DNA of 54,054 nt, from assembly GCF_014635985.1 (NCBI RefSeq), contig NZ_BMDT01000014.1, forward strand, positions 1 to 54,054, in the 5' to 3' direction. A model generated the notes under the pieces. It saw nothing but the letters and a program-made list of their open reading frames with translations, ran no database searches and was not told where the DNA came from. The translations under genes and the position numbers were made by a program. The DNA comes from Enterococcus alcedinis (GTDB lineage: Bacteria > Bacillota > Bacilli > Lactobacillales > Enterococcaceae). The first letter of the stretch is position 1. Every line of letters begins with the position of its first letter. Below are positions 7,375 through 16,375 of the stretch, piece after piece.

Positions 7375-8589
7375 GTGCTACGTTTTTTACATTGTGCAGA
7401 TTTGCATTTAGACCGTTCTTTTGAAGGCCTGCAGTTGATTCATGAGAATGTTACACATTTACCCGAAGTCAATGAACGAGTGTTAGAGAACATTGTGACA
7501 TTGGCTTTAGCAGAAGAAGTTGATTTTGTCTTGTTGGCTGGTGATACTTTTCATCAAAACCGTCCCAGCTTAAAGACGCAACATCATTTTTTTACACAAA
7601 TGAAACGTTTAGAAGAACGGGAAATACCGGTTTATTTAAGTTTTGGGAATCATGATTATTATGATGCGTCGCGTTATTGGTTTGATTTTCCTGAAAACGT
7701 CCATTTATTTAAAGAAGAAGCGGTTGAAACTTTTTTTGGAACGTCAGCATCAAATGAAGACTATGCCATTAGTGGTTTTAGTTATCGCGATAAGTGGCTG
7801 TCAGACGCCAAGGTAGCCGAATTTCCAACACGTCAAGCGAAGTATCATATTGGCATGTATCATGGTGAAATGGGCAGTGAGCGTTATGCACCTTTTACAG
7901 TTCAAGAGATGAAGCAAAAAGCCTATGATTATTGGGCGCTAGGGCACATTCATGTGGCGAGTGTTTTATCGATGGAACCACCGATTGTCTATCCTGGGAC
8001 GCCGCAAGGACATACGAAAAAAGAACAAGAGACGCCAGGTGTCTTACTCGTGACTTTGAGTGAAGGAACGCCTATTTTTGAAGCGCATGCTGTCCAAGAG
8101 ATTACTTGGGACGAGGTAACTTGTTCGCTCGCAAATGTCAAAAATCAGCGTACGGCTTTGGAGAAAATATTGGCACTATTTACAAAGTCTGAAAAAAAAC
8201 TCATTAAAGTTCAATTGACACAAACGGATTCCTTGCCTAAAAATTGGTTGAATCCAAAAGAAAAAAGTGAATTATTGGCGTATTTAGCCAATGAACTGGC
8301 CCAACGAAATTTTGAGCAACGAATTTATCAATTAGAAGAAATCGGTCAAACAATCGATGAAAAAGTTGAATTACAAGCGAGTCAACTTTTGCGTGACCAA
8401 TTGTTTCAACCGTATGAAGAGACAGAAATTTTTCAACAAGCAATCGAAGAATTATTACAACATACGATTGCAAGTAAAGTCATGGACGTGACGGATCTAC
8501 AACAACAAGTTTTAAGAAGAAGTAAGCAAGAATTACAGGAAGAATATTATTGGAGAGCAGAAAATGAAAATCATTCGCGTAGAGATTAG
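7375..8589 (+). CDS. yhaO: YhaO, SbcD/Mre11-like metallophosphoesterase
   Basis: The 404-residue protein opens with the Mre11-type metal motifs LHCADLHLD, LLAGDTFH, FGNHDYYD and LGHIHVAS, in the correct order over the first 200 residues. A helical C-terminal domain follows that would contact an SbcC-like partner. It is predicted to be the nuclease half of a DNA repair complex with YhaN, whose gene overlaps its end by 26 bases. Start GTG 7375 follows AAAGGGAGG. The yhaO-yhaN-yhaM order is the same as in Bacillus subtilis. Confidence 0.93.
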   Translation: MLRFLHCADLHLDRSFEGLQLIHENVTHLPEVNERVLENIVTLALAEEVDFVLLAGDTFHQNRPSLKTQHHFFTQMKRLEEREIPVYLSFGNHDYYDASRYWFDFPENVHLFKEEAVETFFGTSASNEDYAISGFSYRDKWLSDAKVAEFPTRQAKYHIGMYHGEMGSERYAPFTVQEMKQKAYDYWALGHIHVASVLSMEPPIVYPGTPQGHTKKEQETPGVLLVTLSEGTPIFEAHAVQEITWDEVTCSLANVKNQRTALEKILALFTKSEKKLIKVQLTQTDSLPKNWLNPKEKSELLAYLANELAQRNFEQRIYQLEEIGQTIDEKVELQASQLLRDQLFQPYEETEIFQQAIEELLQHTIASKVMDVTDLQQQVLRRSKQELQEEYYWRAENENHSRRD

Positions 8590-11221
8590 TGGATTTGGTC
8601 ATTTCCGTCAAAAAACAATTGAATTTTCTGAAGGAAATCAATTATTCTTTGGCGAAAATGAAGCAGGGAAATCAACGTTGTATCATTTTATTCAAACGAT
8701 GCTCTTTGGTTTTTCACAAAAAAGTAAAAAAAAGCGAGATTACACGCCGACAGATGGAGCGGCTTTTGGTGGGAAGCTATGGCTTTCAATTGATGGTTAT
8801 GAGGAAATCCGCATTGAACGTTTTCGTTCCATTCAACGGGGGAAAGCGGCGATTTATGTAGGAGAGCAAGAAGGCGATGAGCTTTGGTTACAAAAATTAT
8901 TGGCACCTTTAACGCTAGAAACATTCCAAGAAGTCTTTACTTTTCAGCAAGAACAGCTGACTGAAATTGATCGTTTACAAGAAAAAGAGCTACACGGGGC
9001 GCTGATTTCACTAGGAATTAGCGGGAGCGTACAAGTCATGAATCAAATTCAACAATATGAGCGTAAAACCCAAGAATTGTACACACCAAGAGCTCAAAAG
9101 TTACCTTTAAATCAAAAACTGACGCAGTGGCAAAGGCTCAAAGAAAAGATTCAACAAAAGGAACAACAAGAAGAGCAAGTCCAGCGTGGGTACCAACAAA
9201 TCGCCCAATATCAAACACAAGAGACACAAAGTCATGAACAACGTGTTGCGTTGCAAGAACAACGCCAACGGATTGAACAACAGCAATTAAATTGGCCGTT
9301 ATACGAAGAATGGCAACAATTACAATTGATTGAAGAGCCACAAACATCGATTGAAAATAAACAAGAATTGCAAACTTTTTATCAAGAATACCAAAACATC
9401 AATGATGCCATTCATAAAAAAGAGACAGAACTTAGTCAATTAGAAAGCGACCCCGGTTCTGATCGTTACTTTTTTTATTTGGATCAAGAGGTGACTGTTC
9501 AACAAATTTTACGTGAGAAAGTTACGATGGTACGTCAATTTGATGAGTATCAACGCACGTCCCAAGTATTTAATGAATATCAAACAAAACAACAACAAAT
9601 CCAGCAAAAACGTGGTTGGGGTCATCAAGCACCCCCTTTAAGTGATCCCAAAATTCTTGATGCGATTGATTCACTACAAATGCATGAAGAAGAGCAGGCG
9701 AATGCGACTTTACGCCAGAAATGGTTGAGCGAGCAATATGAGCAATTATTGGCAGAAATTCGTGAGATGGAGCAAAAACAACCGAATCTGTTTGCCAATC
9801 ATAAGCAAAAGCAGCAACGGAGTTATGGTTTACTTGCAGGAGGCGTATTCTTTGCTGTCTTAAGCCTGTTATTATCGGGGAGTTTGCAATGGTTACTATT
9901 GGCTGTGGCCGTTGTCCTATTTGGTACAGGGATTTTCTTCCAAATCCAGCAAGCTAAAATCCGTCAAAACATCCCTTTATGGCAAGAGAAAATGTTTAAA
10001 AAAGAGCAACTGGATCTTGAGTTGACTCAGCAACAAACATTGGTTGATGGATTAAACCAAATAATTGTCCGTGAAAAACAACAGTTGCAAGCCGGCTTTG
10101 GTTCAGAGACGGATACATCGAAATGGCTGCAAATGGTAGAAGCCTATAATCAAGAGGTACATGATTATCGCTATTTACTAGAAGAATTAGCAAAATTAGA
10201 ACCGAAACTACGTCAATTAAAAGAACAGTTGCGTCTTTTCGACCAACAATTTGAAATCTTTGAAGAATGGCTACCACTACAAGGGAAAAATGTCAGTGAT
10301 AAATTAGAAATTTTAGAGACGTTTCACTTAAAAATGCAAGCGACAAAAATGAAACGCCTGCAACAATCGAGTACGATTTTAGTCCAACAGTTAAGCCAAT
10401 TGAAAAAAAATCGAGAAGAGTTATTTGAGCAATATAAGAATCTGCTCTGGACGTTTGGTTTGACGCATCCGAATGAAATTCCTCTGTGGAGTAAGCAGTG
10501 GGATGAAAAAGCACGTGCGCAGGCGCGCAAAGCGGAACTTTCGCAACTATTAACGCCTTTATTTCCGAAGAAGACGACCAAACAAATGTTAGCTGAAGCA
10601 TTAGAAGCGGTTATTGATCAGGAGCGTACATTGCAACAAGGCTTTAATGTTGATTTAGAAGAAAGAAAACGTCTAGAAGTTCAAATCGAACAACTTCAAA
10701 AAGATGGGACGCTCGATCAGTTGTATCAAGAAGAAACTCAGTTACGATCAGAAATAGAAGAAGCGATGATAGAATGGAGTAAAAACCGTTTACTCGGACA
10801 ATTTTTAACTGATTTAGCAACAGAATTGTCCGAGCAACAATTGCCACAATTATTGCAACAAGCCTCTCACTATTTTTCGATTTTAACCAAAACACGTTAT
10901 GAGCAAGTATTATTGGAAAATGGCGCACTTTTTGTTAGCGGCCATGATGAAATCCAATCGATTTATCAATTGTCGACAGGAACGAAAGACCAATTAATTA
11001 TGGCGATTCGTTTTGCCTACTTAAATTTACAACGCCATCAAATTTTAGCACCAGTGATTATCGATGATGGATGGCTGCATTACGACGCGTTACGAAAAGA
11101 GCAACTCGCTCAGTTATTAGCAGAATTTGGTGAAGATTATCAAATCATCTGTTTGTCTTCTGACCAAGAAATGGTAAGCTATTATCAGGACTTCAATCAA
11201 GAAGTGAAAATGCTTAAATAA
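8564..11221 (+). CDS. yhaN: YhaN, SbcC/Rad50-like ATPase
   Basis: The 885-residue protein has an N-terminal P-loop (FGENEAGKSTLYHF). Long Gln/Glu-rich coiled coils follow (residues about 160-340 and 480-720), interrupted near 430-465 by a hydrophobic hairpin that looks like two membrane helices. At the C-terminus are the signature LSTGTKDQL and Walker B VIIDDGW. This is the Rad50/SbcC/SMC layout. The membrane hairpin is a known feature of the YhaN branch and suggests a membrane-anchored repair complex with YhaO. ATG 8564 lies inside yhaO, after GGAGAG. No frame damage was seen. Confidence 0.9.
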   Translation: MKIIRVEISGFGHFRQKTIEFSEGNQLFFGENEAGKSTLYHFIQTMLFGFSQKSKKKRDYTPTDGAAFGGKLWLSIDGYEEIRIERFRSIQRGKAAIYVGEQEGDELWLQKLLAPLTLETFQEVFTFQQEQLTEIDRLQEKELHGALISLGISGSVQVMNQIQQYERKTQELYTPRAQKLPLNQKLTQWQRLKEKIQQKEQQEEQVQRGYQQIAQYQTQETQSHEQRVALQEQRQRIEQQQLNWPLYEEWQQLQLIEEPQTSIENKQELQTFYQEYQNINDAIHKKETELSQLESDPGSDRYFFYLDQEVTVQQILREKVTMVRQFDEYQRTSQVFNEYQTKQQQIQQKRGWGHQAPPLSDPKILDAIDSLQMHEEEQANATLRQKWLSEQYEQLLAEIREMEQKQPNLFANHKQKQQRSYGLLAGGVFFAVLSLLLSGSLQWLLLAVAVVLFGTGIFFQIQQAKIRQNIPLWQEKMFKKEQLDLELTQQQTLVDGLNQIIVREKQQLQAGFGSETDTSKWLQMVEAYNQEVHDYRYLLEELAKLEPKLRQLKEQLRLFDQQFEIFEEWLPLQGKNVSDKLEILETFHLKMQATKMKRLQQSSTILVQQLSQLKKNREELFEQYKNLLWTFGLTHPNEIPLWSKQWDEKARAQARKAELSQLLTPLFPKKTTKQMLAEALEAVIDQERTLQQGFNVDLEERKRLEVQIEQLQKDGTLDQLYQEETQLRSEIEEAMIEWSKNRLLGQFLTDLATELSEQQLPQLLQQASHYFSILTKTRYEQVLLENGALFVSGHDEIQSIYQLSTGTKDQLIMAIRFAYLNLQRHQILAPVIIDDGWLHYDALRKEQLAQLLAEFGEDYQIICLSSDQEMVSYYQDFNQEVKMLK

Positions 11222-11233
11222 AGGATGTGAAGC

Positions 11234-11257
11234 ACGTTTTTGTAACAACAAAAACGT
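11234..11257 (+). promoter_or_regulatory. hairpin between the ribosome site and start codon of yhaM
   Basis: ACGTTTTTGT-AACA-ACAAAAACGT forms a perfect 10-bp stem with a tetraloop. The only ribosome-site-like sequence, AAGGATGTGA (11221-11230), lies about 37 bases before ATG 11264, too far unless this hairpin folds out. An in-frame TAA at 11243 excludes an upstream start. There is no T tract, so it is not a standard terminator. Confidence 0.65.
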
Positions 11258-11263
11258 CATTAT

Positions 11264-12208
11264 ATGAAAAAATTACGTGAATTAGCTGTTGATGAAGAAT
11301 TTCAAATGTATACTTTAATTAAAAGTGCCGATGTTCGTATGGCCAAAAACGGTAAAACATTTATTGCTTTTACCTTTCAAGATACGTCAGGTACGATTGA
11401 TGGCAAGTTTTGGGATGCTTCAGCAGAAGAAGTTGAGCGATTTGTAGCTGGCCGTGTCGTCGCATTATCAGGAAAAAGAGAAGTCTATCAAGGCAATCCG
11501 CAAGTAAAAATTACCCAACTACGCTTAGCAAAACCAGAAGAACCATCTGATCCAACGCAGTATATGGAACGGGCACCAATGAAAAAAGAAGACATGGAAA
11601 CGGAGATTAATCAGACGTTGTTTGAAATTACGAATCCTCATTGGAATCGTATCGTACGCTTCTTATTAACGAAATATCAAAAAGAATTTTTTGACTATCC
11701 AGCAGCTAAACGCAATCACCATGCCTATGCAAGCGGCTTAGCCTTTCACACAACGAGCATGTTGCGCTTAGGGAAATCGATTGTTAAAGAGTATCCAGAG
11801 TTAAACGCGGCACTGCTTTATGCAGGAATTATTTTGCATGATTTAGGTAAAGTAATCGAGTTAAGTGGGGCGATGTCAACGGAGTACACATTGGCAGGGA
11901 ATTTGGTTGGACACTTGGTTTTAGTTGACGAGGAGATTACTAAAGCTTGTCTATCGTTAAAAATTGACGACCAAAACGAAGACGTGATTATTTTACGTCA
12001 TATGGTTTTAGCTCATCATGGGTTACTAGAATATGGTTCACCGATTCGTCCACGAATTATGGAAGCAGAGATTTTACATCAAATCGATAATTTAGATGCC
12101 TCAATGCAAATGATGTTAACTTCGATTCGCCAAGCAGAGCCAGGTGAATATACCGACCGAATTTTTGGAATGGATAACCGAAGTTTCTACGTACCAAAAG
12201 ATATTTAA
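11264..12208 (+). CDS. yhaM: YhaM family 3'-5' exoribonuclease
   Basis: The 314-residue protein has an N-terminal OB-fold region (residues about 10-95) followed by an HD domain. Its metal ligands are visible in YASGLAFHTTSM, ILHDLGKV and VLAHHGLLEYG. YhaM-type enzymes trim RNA and single-stranded DNA from the 3' end and need a divalent metal. It is the third gene of the yhaO-yhaN-yhaM run. Its start is unusual: ATG 11264 sits behind a hairpin that separates it from AAGGATG, so translation may depend on folding. Confidence 0.92.
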   Translation: MKKLRELAVDEEFQMYTLIKSADVRMAKNGKTFIAFTFQDTSGTIDGKFWDASAEEVERFVAGRVVALSGKREVYQGNPQVKITQLRLAKPEEPSDPTQYMERAPMKKEDMETEINQTLFEITNPHWNRIVRFLLTKYQKEFFDYPAAKRNHHAYASGLAFHTTSMLRLGKSIVKEYPELNAALLYAGIILHDLGKVIELSGAMSTEYTLAGNLVGHLVLVDEEITKACLSLKIDDQNEDVIILRHMVLAHHGLLEYGSPIRPRIMEAEILHQIDNLDASMQMMLTSIRQAEPGEYTDRIFGMDNRSFYVPKDI

Positions 12209-12215
12209 TCATCAT

Positions 12216-12262
12216 AAAAAAAGAAGCCTGCGAAAAGAAATTTTTGCAGGGCTTCTTTTTTG
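12216..12262. terminator. bidirectional terminator between yhaM and prsA
   Basis: AAAAAAAGAAGCCTGC pairs with GCAGGGCTTCTTTTTT across a short A/T loop. The flanking A and T runs would serve both converging genes. Confidence 0.85.
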
Positions 12263-12311
12263 TCGAAAGAAAAAACGCCCAAGAAAATATCTTGAGCGAA
12301 TCTTGTTAAAC

Positions 12312-13310
12312 TTATTTAGATGTTGAATCTGTTGTTTCATCTGTTTTTTCTTTATCTTTTGCTGAGTCTTTTGTATCTTCTTTCTTATCTTCCGATGAAT
12401 CACTTGCTTTTGGAGGATTTGCTGCATCAATAAATGGTGTTAAAAGTGTCGCAAACGCTTCGTCTTTGACTTTAACGTTGGCTTTGATTAACTCTTCACC
12501 AATTGCTTTATTAATGAATGCTTGGTCAGCCAATTTAGCAGTTGTTGCCGCTTCTTTGACTTCTTTTTCGAACTTGCTCATGTCGTTGCCTTTATCCTGG
12601 TTTTTAACCATTTTAACAACGTAATAAGTTGTTCCGTATTGAGAAGCAACTGGAATGGCTTCAGAAATTTCACCGTCTTTTAATTCAAAGGCAGCTGCTT
12701 TAACTTCAGCAGGCACAACGCTTGCATCAGTTGCAGAATCAAACGTTACTTTTCCGTTATCTTCTTTTGAAGAGTGTAAAGAATTTTCTTTGGCTAATTT
12801 ACCAAAGTCAGCATCTTTTTCTTTCGCTTTTTTAATCATTTCTGCGGCATCTTCTTCAGATAATACAGAGATAATTTGCGCTTCAACTTCTGGGTGGAAA
12901 GCTTCCCAAGCCGCTTTTAAATCAGCATCCGTTAATTTAACATGTGAGCGTAGACCTTTATCGTAAGCCATACGGTCGCGAATTAATTTATCCGCTTCTT
13001 TGCGTGTTAAGTTGCTTTGTTTTAACGCTGCATCTAAATCGTCGCCAAATAATTCTTTTAATTCTTTTTCAACATCTTTGTCAGTAATTTCATCACCATA
13101 ATGTTTAACGAAAACATTTGATAAAATTAAGTCAAAAACAATTTGTTGACTGCTTTGTTGCGTACGTGCAGTGTCGTAAAAATCAAGAGCGGTAATTGTG
13201 CCGCCTTTCATTGTTGCGATTTCTGTATTTTTTGGCTCATTCGAACATGCCGCTAAAGCTAAAATACTCATTGATGTTGCTAGGGCTAAAATAATTTTTT
13301 TCTTAGTCAT
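12312..13310 (-). CDS. prsA: PrsA foldase lipoprotein (parvulin PPIase)
   Basis: I choose ATG 13310, after ACGGGAG, because it gives a proper lipoprotein signal: MTKKK, a hydrophobic core, then LAAC with the lipid-bearing Cys at 22. The 332-residue protein has N- and C-terminal helical lobes around a parvulin-like domain (from about residue 130, with QYGTTYYVVKM near its end). A disordered Ser/Asp/Lys-rich tail follows the C-terminal lobe. PrsA helps exported proteins fold outside the membrane. It sits beside yhaM and the yhaH/hit genes as in Bacillus. Confidence 0.93.
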   Translation of the reverse strand: MTKKKIILALATSMSILALAACSNEPKNTEIATMKGGTITALDFYDTARTQQSSQQIVFDLILSNVFVKHYGDEITDKDVEKELKELFGDDLDAALKQSNLTRKEADKLIRDRMAYDKGLRSHVKLTDADLKAAWEAFHPEVEAQIISVLSEEDAAEMIKKAKEKDADFGKLAKENSLHSSKEDNGKVTFDSATDASVVPAEVKAAAFELKDGEISEAIPVASQYGTTYYVVKMVKNQDKGNDMSKFEKEVKEAATTAKLADQAFINKAIGEELIKANVKVKDEAFATLLTPFIDAANPPKASDSSEDKKEDTKDSAKDKEKTDETTDSTSK

Positions 13311-13431
13311 GGATATTTGCACTCCCGTTATTTTAAATTCTTTAGATAATGAACAATTCTTACTATACCACACTCTTTTTTATAAAAGAACGCATTCAAA
13401 AAATCTTTTGCGAAAACTTCAAAGAAAATTC

Positions 13432-13785
13432 TTATTCTGTGGACTCTTCTTTAGAAAAAGAAGATAAATGAGCTTGAATCACGCTTAATTGTTCGTTAAT
13501 ACGAGCGATTCGTGGTTCTGCTTGGAATTCGAATGCGCGGACGGATTTTTCCATTGATTTTTGAAAATCAGGAATGAGCATTTTCGCTAAATCTTGGAGT
13601 TCATCTGCTTTTTCTATCACAGTTTGATAGTCTTTTTTAACGGATTGAACGTCATCTGACATCAAGTGAAGGGGCTCTGCGAATTCTTCACGTGTTTTTT
13701 GACCTTTTTGAGGAGCAAAGAGCAAACCGCCAAAACCACCAACAAGTCCGCCAAATAAGAGACCCTTAAAGAATCCTTTTGCCAT
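13432..13785 (-). CDS. YtxH domain protein (YhaH-like)
   Basis: The 117-residue protein starts MAKGFFKGLLFGGLVGGFGGLLFAPQKG, a glycine-rich hydrophobic segment followed by the LLFAPxxGxxTR motif of YtxH proteins. The rest is a charged helical, probably coiled region. It is a likely small membrane-associated protein of unknown biochemical role. Its ATG follows the HIT stop directly, with AGGTG inside the end of that gene, so the two are co-translated. YhaH holds the same place near prsA in Bacillus. Confidence 0.85.
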   Translation of the reverse strand: MAKGFFKGLLFGGLVGGFGGLLFAPQKGQKTREEFAEPLHLMSDDVQSVKKDYQTVIEKADELQDLAKMLIPDFQKSMEKSVRAFEFQAEPRIARINEQLSVIQAHLSSFSKEESTE

Positions 13786-14211
13786 CTATTTCACCTGCTT
13801 TGCAATTTTTTCAGCAATTTCAATCAATTCTTCGGGCGTTTGTTGACCCATATGGTTGCCAAAGTGCATCGAGAAATCATCTTCTTTTGTATAACGTGGG
13901 ATGAGGTGGATATGTGAATGAAAGACTGTTTGATAAGCCAATTCTTTATTGTTATTAACAATGTTCAGTCCTTCCATTTCAGGAAACGCTGCTTCTAGCG
14001 CACGAGCAATTTTGGGTAAGCGTGAAAAAAGTTTTTCAGCTAAAAGATGATCATAACTAAAGATGTCTGGTACATGTGTTTTTGGAATGAGTAAAGTATG
14101 TCCAGGGGTCGCTTGCCCAATATCTAAAAAGGCATAGACGTCCTCATCTTCATAGATTTTATAGCTAGGAATTTCTTTGTTAATAATTTTACAGAAAATA
14201 CAATTCTCCAT
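13786..14211 (-). CDS. hit: HIT family nucleotide hydrolase (Hit/HinT-like)
   Basis: Start ATG 14211 is preceded by AAGGAGG at a good distance and gives 141 residues beginning MENCIFCKIINKEIP. The histidine triad FHSHIHLIPRY lies near residue 100, and a zinc-type CxxC (CIFC) is at the N-terminus. HIT proteins hydrolyse purine nucleotide phosphoramidates and related adenylates. It heads a two-gene unit with the YtxH gene. The ecsAB genes that neighbour hit in Bacillus are not present here. Confidence 0.93.
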   Translation of the reverse strand: MENCIFCKIINKEIPSYKIYEDEDVYAFLDIGQATPGHTLLIPKTHVPDIFSYDHLLAEKLFSRLPKIARALEAAFPEMEGLNIVNNNKELAYQTVFHSHIHLIPRYTKEDDFSMHFGNHMGQQTPEELIEIAEKIAKQVK

Positions 14212-14379
14212 TAAAAAAAACCTCCTTGAAAAAATTTGACTACTGATTACTATTGTATAGGATAAGTTGTTGAAATTGCAAAAAATATTCATATTTACCT
14301 GATTACTCTAGGTTTTTAGTTGCATAAAAGGGCGTTCCTAAGTACAATGATTTGAGAAGTATTAGAGAGGAAGTTTTGA

Positions 14380-15186
14380 ATGTCTAGTTTTATGTTAGGA
14401 AGTACGGCACTTTTAGAAACGTTAACGATTCGAGTGAAGAATCGTAACAACATGATTCAGTTTTATCAAGGCATTTTAGGGTTTAAATTAAAGCAAGAAG
14501 AGAACGCACTAGCCATTATGGGGACAGTCGATAGCCATTTGGAACAACTGTGGTTAGAAGAAAGTCCACGTGCTCGTGAGCACTTTGGTGAAGTTAAAAA
14601 ATTAGTAAATTACACAATTGAGATTAGTCATGTTGCAGAACTAGCGAGTATTTATCAACGTTTAGTACAAGCAAATCATGATATCTTATCAATTGATTTT
14701 ACACCAGGAACAATTGACATTTGTCTAATGGATCCTGAGCAAAATCAGTTGATTTTAACGACTCCGCAAACAACGACTAAGATTGAAACCGTTGAAGCGC
14801 TGGGGGAGCAAGGAAAGTTAGAGACTGTCTTAAGTGCGAATACACGTGTGAAGGCCCTAACACTAAACGTTCCGAATAAAGAAGAAGCACGTATATTCTT
14901 TACTGACGTTCTAGGACTGACAGCCAGTCATTTACAAACGACTCATGAAAAAGCGTTATCGTTAGCCTTAGAAGAGTCTGACGAAGAAAATATCCTCACT
15001 CCAACACATGAAATTTTAGGCATTGATTTCTTGAAATTTACGATTTCAGAAGCTGATTTACTCGCTTTAGAAGCCCATCTAGTGGCACAAAATATCGAGT
15101 TTTTCATTGATAAAAAGAAAAGTATTTTAACCATTTATGATCCAGTCGGTGTTGAATGGTGGTTCACGAAAGAAAAAACGAAATAA
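14380..15186 (+). CDS. CppA-like two-domain VOC-fold protein
   Basis: The 268-residue protein consists of two glyoxalase/VOC-like halves. The first is residues about 11-130 (LLETLTIRVKNRNNMIQFYQGILGFKL), the second about 155-265 (VKALTLNVPNKEEARIFFTDVLGL). Ends of domains such as MDPEQNQLILT and YDPVGVEWWF are typical of this fold. Streptococcal CppA is the nearest family I can name. It was once described as a C3-degrading factor, but a small-molecule metal enzyme role is equally plausible from the fold. Start ATG follows AGAGGAAG. It stands alone, with a terminator after it. Confidence 0.75.
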   Translation: MSSFMLGSTALLETLTIRVKNRNNMIQFYQGILGFKLKQEENALAIMGTVDSHLEQLWLEESPRAREHFGEVKKLVNYTIEISHVAELASIYQRLVQANHDILSIDFTPGTIDICLMDPEQNQLILTTPQTTTKIETVEALGEQGKLETVLSANTRVKALTLNVPNKEEARIFFTDVLGLTASHLQTTHEKALSLALEESDEENILTPTHEILGIDFLKFTISEADLLALEAHLVAQNIEFFIDKKKSILTIYDPVGVEWWFTKEKTK

Positions 15187-15249
15187 TTCTTTCGATTAAA
15201 ATGAGCAATCAAAAATGCGTGTCAGATGAAGATAGACAACCATAGCAAG

Positions 15250-15283
15250 ACAATCGGTAGAGCCTTTTTCTACCGATTTTTTT
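15250..15283 (+). terminator. terminator after the CppA-like gene
   Basis: AATCGGTAGA-loop-TCTACCGATT is followed by seven T residues. Confidence 0.88.
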
Positions 15284-15335
15284 TACGGCTAAAAATGCCG
15301 TCTAAATGAGTCAAGAAAAGGAAGGGGGAAATCAC

Positions 15336-16337
15336 ATGTATCCCAAAACACAAAAATGCATTGAACTAAAACGACAAGCGGGTGTTTTCTCAGGTGTTGC
15401 GTATCAGTTCTTTGACGGTCAACAAGAGGAACAGCACATTATCGGAGAGGCAGCGATTGAACCAAAACTGGAGAAGCTGACAAAGGATCATCTCTTTGAT
15501 GTGGCATCGTTAACGAAGGTGATTTGTACGACGAGTGTCATGCTTCGTTTGATGGAGCAAGGAGAGATAGCAGTCGATGCCTCACTCGCAACTTATTTAC
15601 CTGGTTTTCAGGATGAACGGATTACGATTCGTCATTTATTAACGCATACATCGGATATCGTGACTTGGATTCCCAATCGTGATCAGCTCGATCAACAAGC
15701 ATTACGTCAAGCCTATCTTCAGCTACAAGCTGGTGAGGGCTTGGGGCAAAGTGTGAAATACACCGATGCCGGTACGATTTTACTAGGGTTTTTAATTGAA
15801 GAATGGTATGGAGAAGATGTGACAACCGTTTTTGAACGTGAAGTTTTACAACCATTAAAAATGAAACAAAGTTATTTTCCACCACTCTCAAAACAATTAG
15901 CTGTTGTACCAACGGAGCGCTTGATGGATGGTACCCTTCTTAAGGGCATCACGCATGATCCAAAAGCAAGAGTGTTAGGTAAGCATGCAGGGAATGCTGG
16001 ATTATTTAGTACAATCGATGACATCGCGTTATTCGTGCGAATGTATTTAGACAATACTGGCGATTATTTGAAACAGTCAACGATTGCCTTGCTACAAAGC
16101 GATCAGACACCCAATCGTCAAGGGACACGTTCACTAGGTTGGGATTTAAAAGGGGAGTGGCTCTTTCATACAGGTTACACCGGTACGTTTATTTTAATGA
16201 ATGTCACTAGAAAAAAAGCCATGATTTTTCTATCGAATCGGGTTCATCCTAATGATTTTCGTGAAGCATATATCGAAGAGCGAGATGCAATAATTGCGAC
16301 ATATTTAGATGAAATCGCATTTGAAAACGTGTTATAA
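15336..16337 (+). CDS. serine hydrolase of the beta-lactamase/class C fold
   Basis: Start ATG 15336 (MYPKTQKCIELK) is chosen because GGAAGGGGGA precedes it at the right distance. The 333-residue protein has the SxxK motif in DVASLTKVICTT, a Tyr motif in KYTDAGTILLG and a late HTGYTGT, the order of penicillin-binding-type serine hydrolases. There is no signal peptide, so it is probably cytoplasmic: an esterase or peptide hydrolase rather than a true beta-lactamase. The gene lies 38 bases before manA, which has its own promoter-like sequence. Confidence 0.88.
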   Translation: MYPKTQKCIELKRQAGVFSGVAYQFFDGQQEEQHIIGEAAIEPKLEKLTKDHLFDVASLTKVICTTSVMLRLMEQGEIAVDASLATYLPGFQDERITIRHLLTHTSDIVTWIPNRDQLDQQALRQAYLQLQAGEGLGQSVKYTDAGTILLGFLIEEWYGEDVTTVFEREVLQPLKMKQSYFPPLSKQLAVVPTERLMDGTLLKGITHDPKARVLGKHAGNAGLFSTIDDIALFVRMYLDNTGDYLKQSTIALLQSDQTPNRQGTRSLGWDLKGEWLFHTGYTGTFILMNVTRKKAMIFLSNRVHPNDFREAYIEERDAIIATYLDEIAFENVL

Positions 16338-16338
16338 T
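16331..16338 (+). promoter_or_regulatory. extended -10 of a manA promoter
   Basis: TGTTATAAT lies across the stop codon of the hydrolase gene, 38-45 bases before manA. An extended -10 (TG-x-TATAAT) can work without a good -35, and none is clear here. Confidence 0.5.
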
Positions 16339-16375
16339 ATAAAAGTAATCAGTTTTTATGAAGAGGAGATTAATT

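Noticed and set aside
9996-10928. Several minus-strand open frames within yhaN
   Set aside because: They overlap a clearly coding coiled-coil gene and have no start signals.
13786-14211. HIT gene duplicated at 36670 by a recent event
   Set aside because: The two proteins share only the CIFC and histidine-triad motifs. They are old paralogues.
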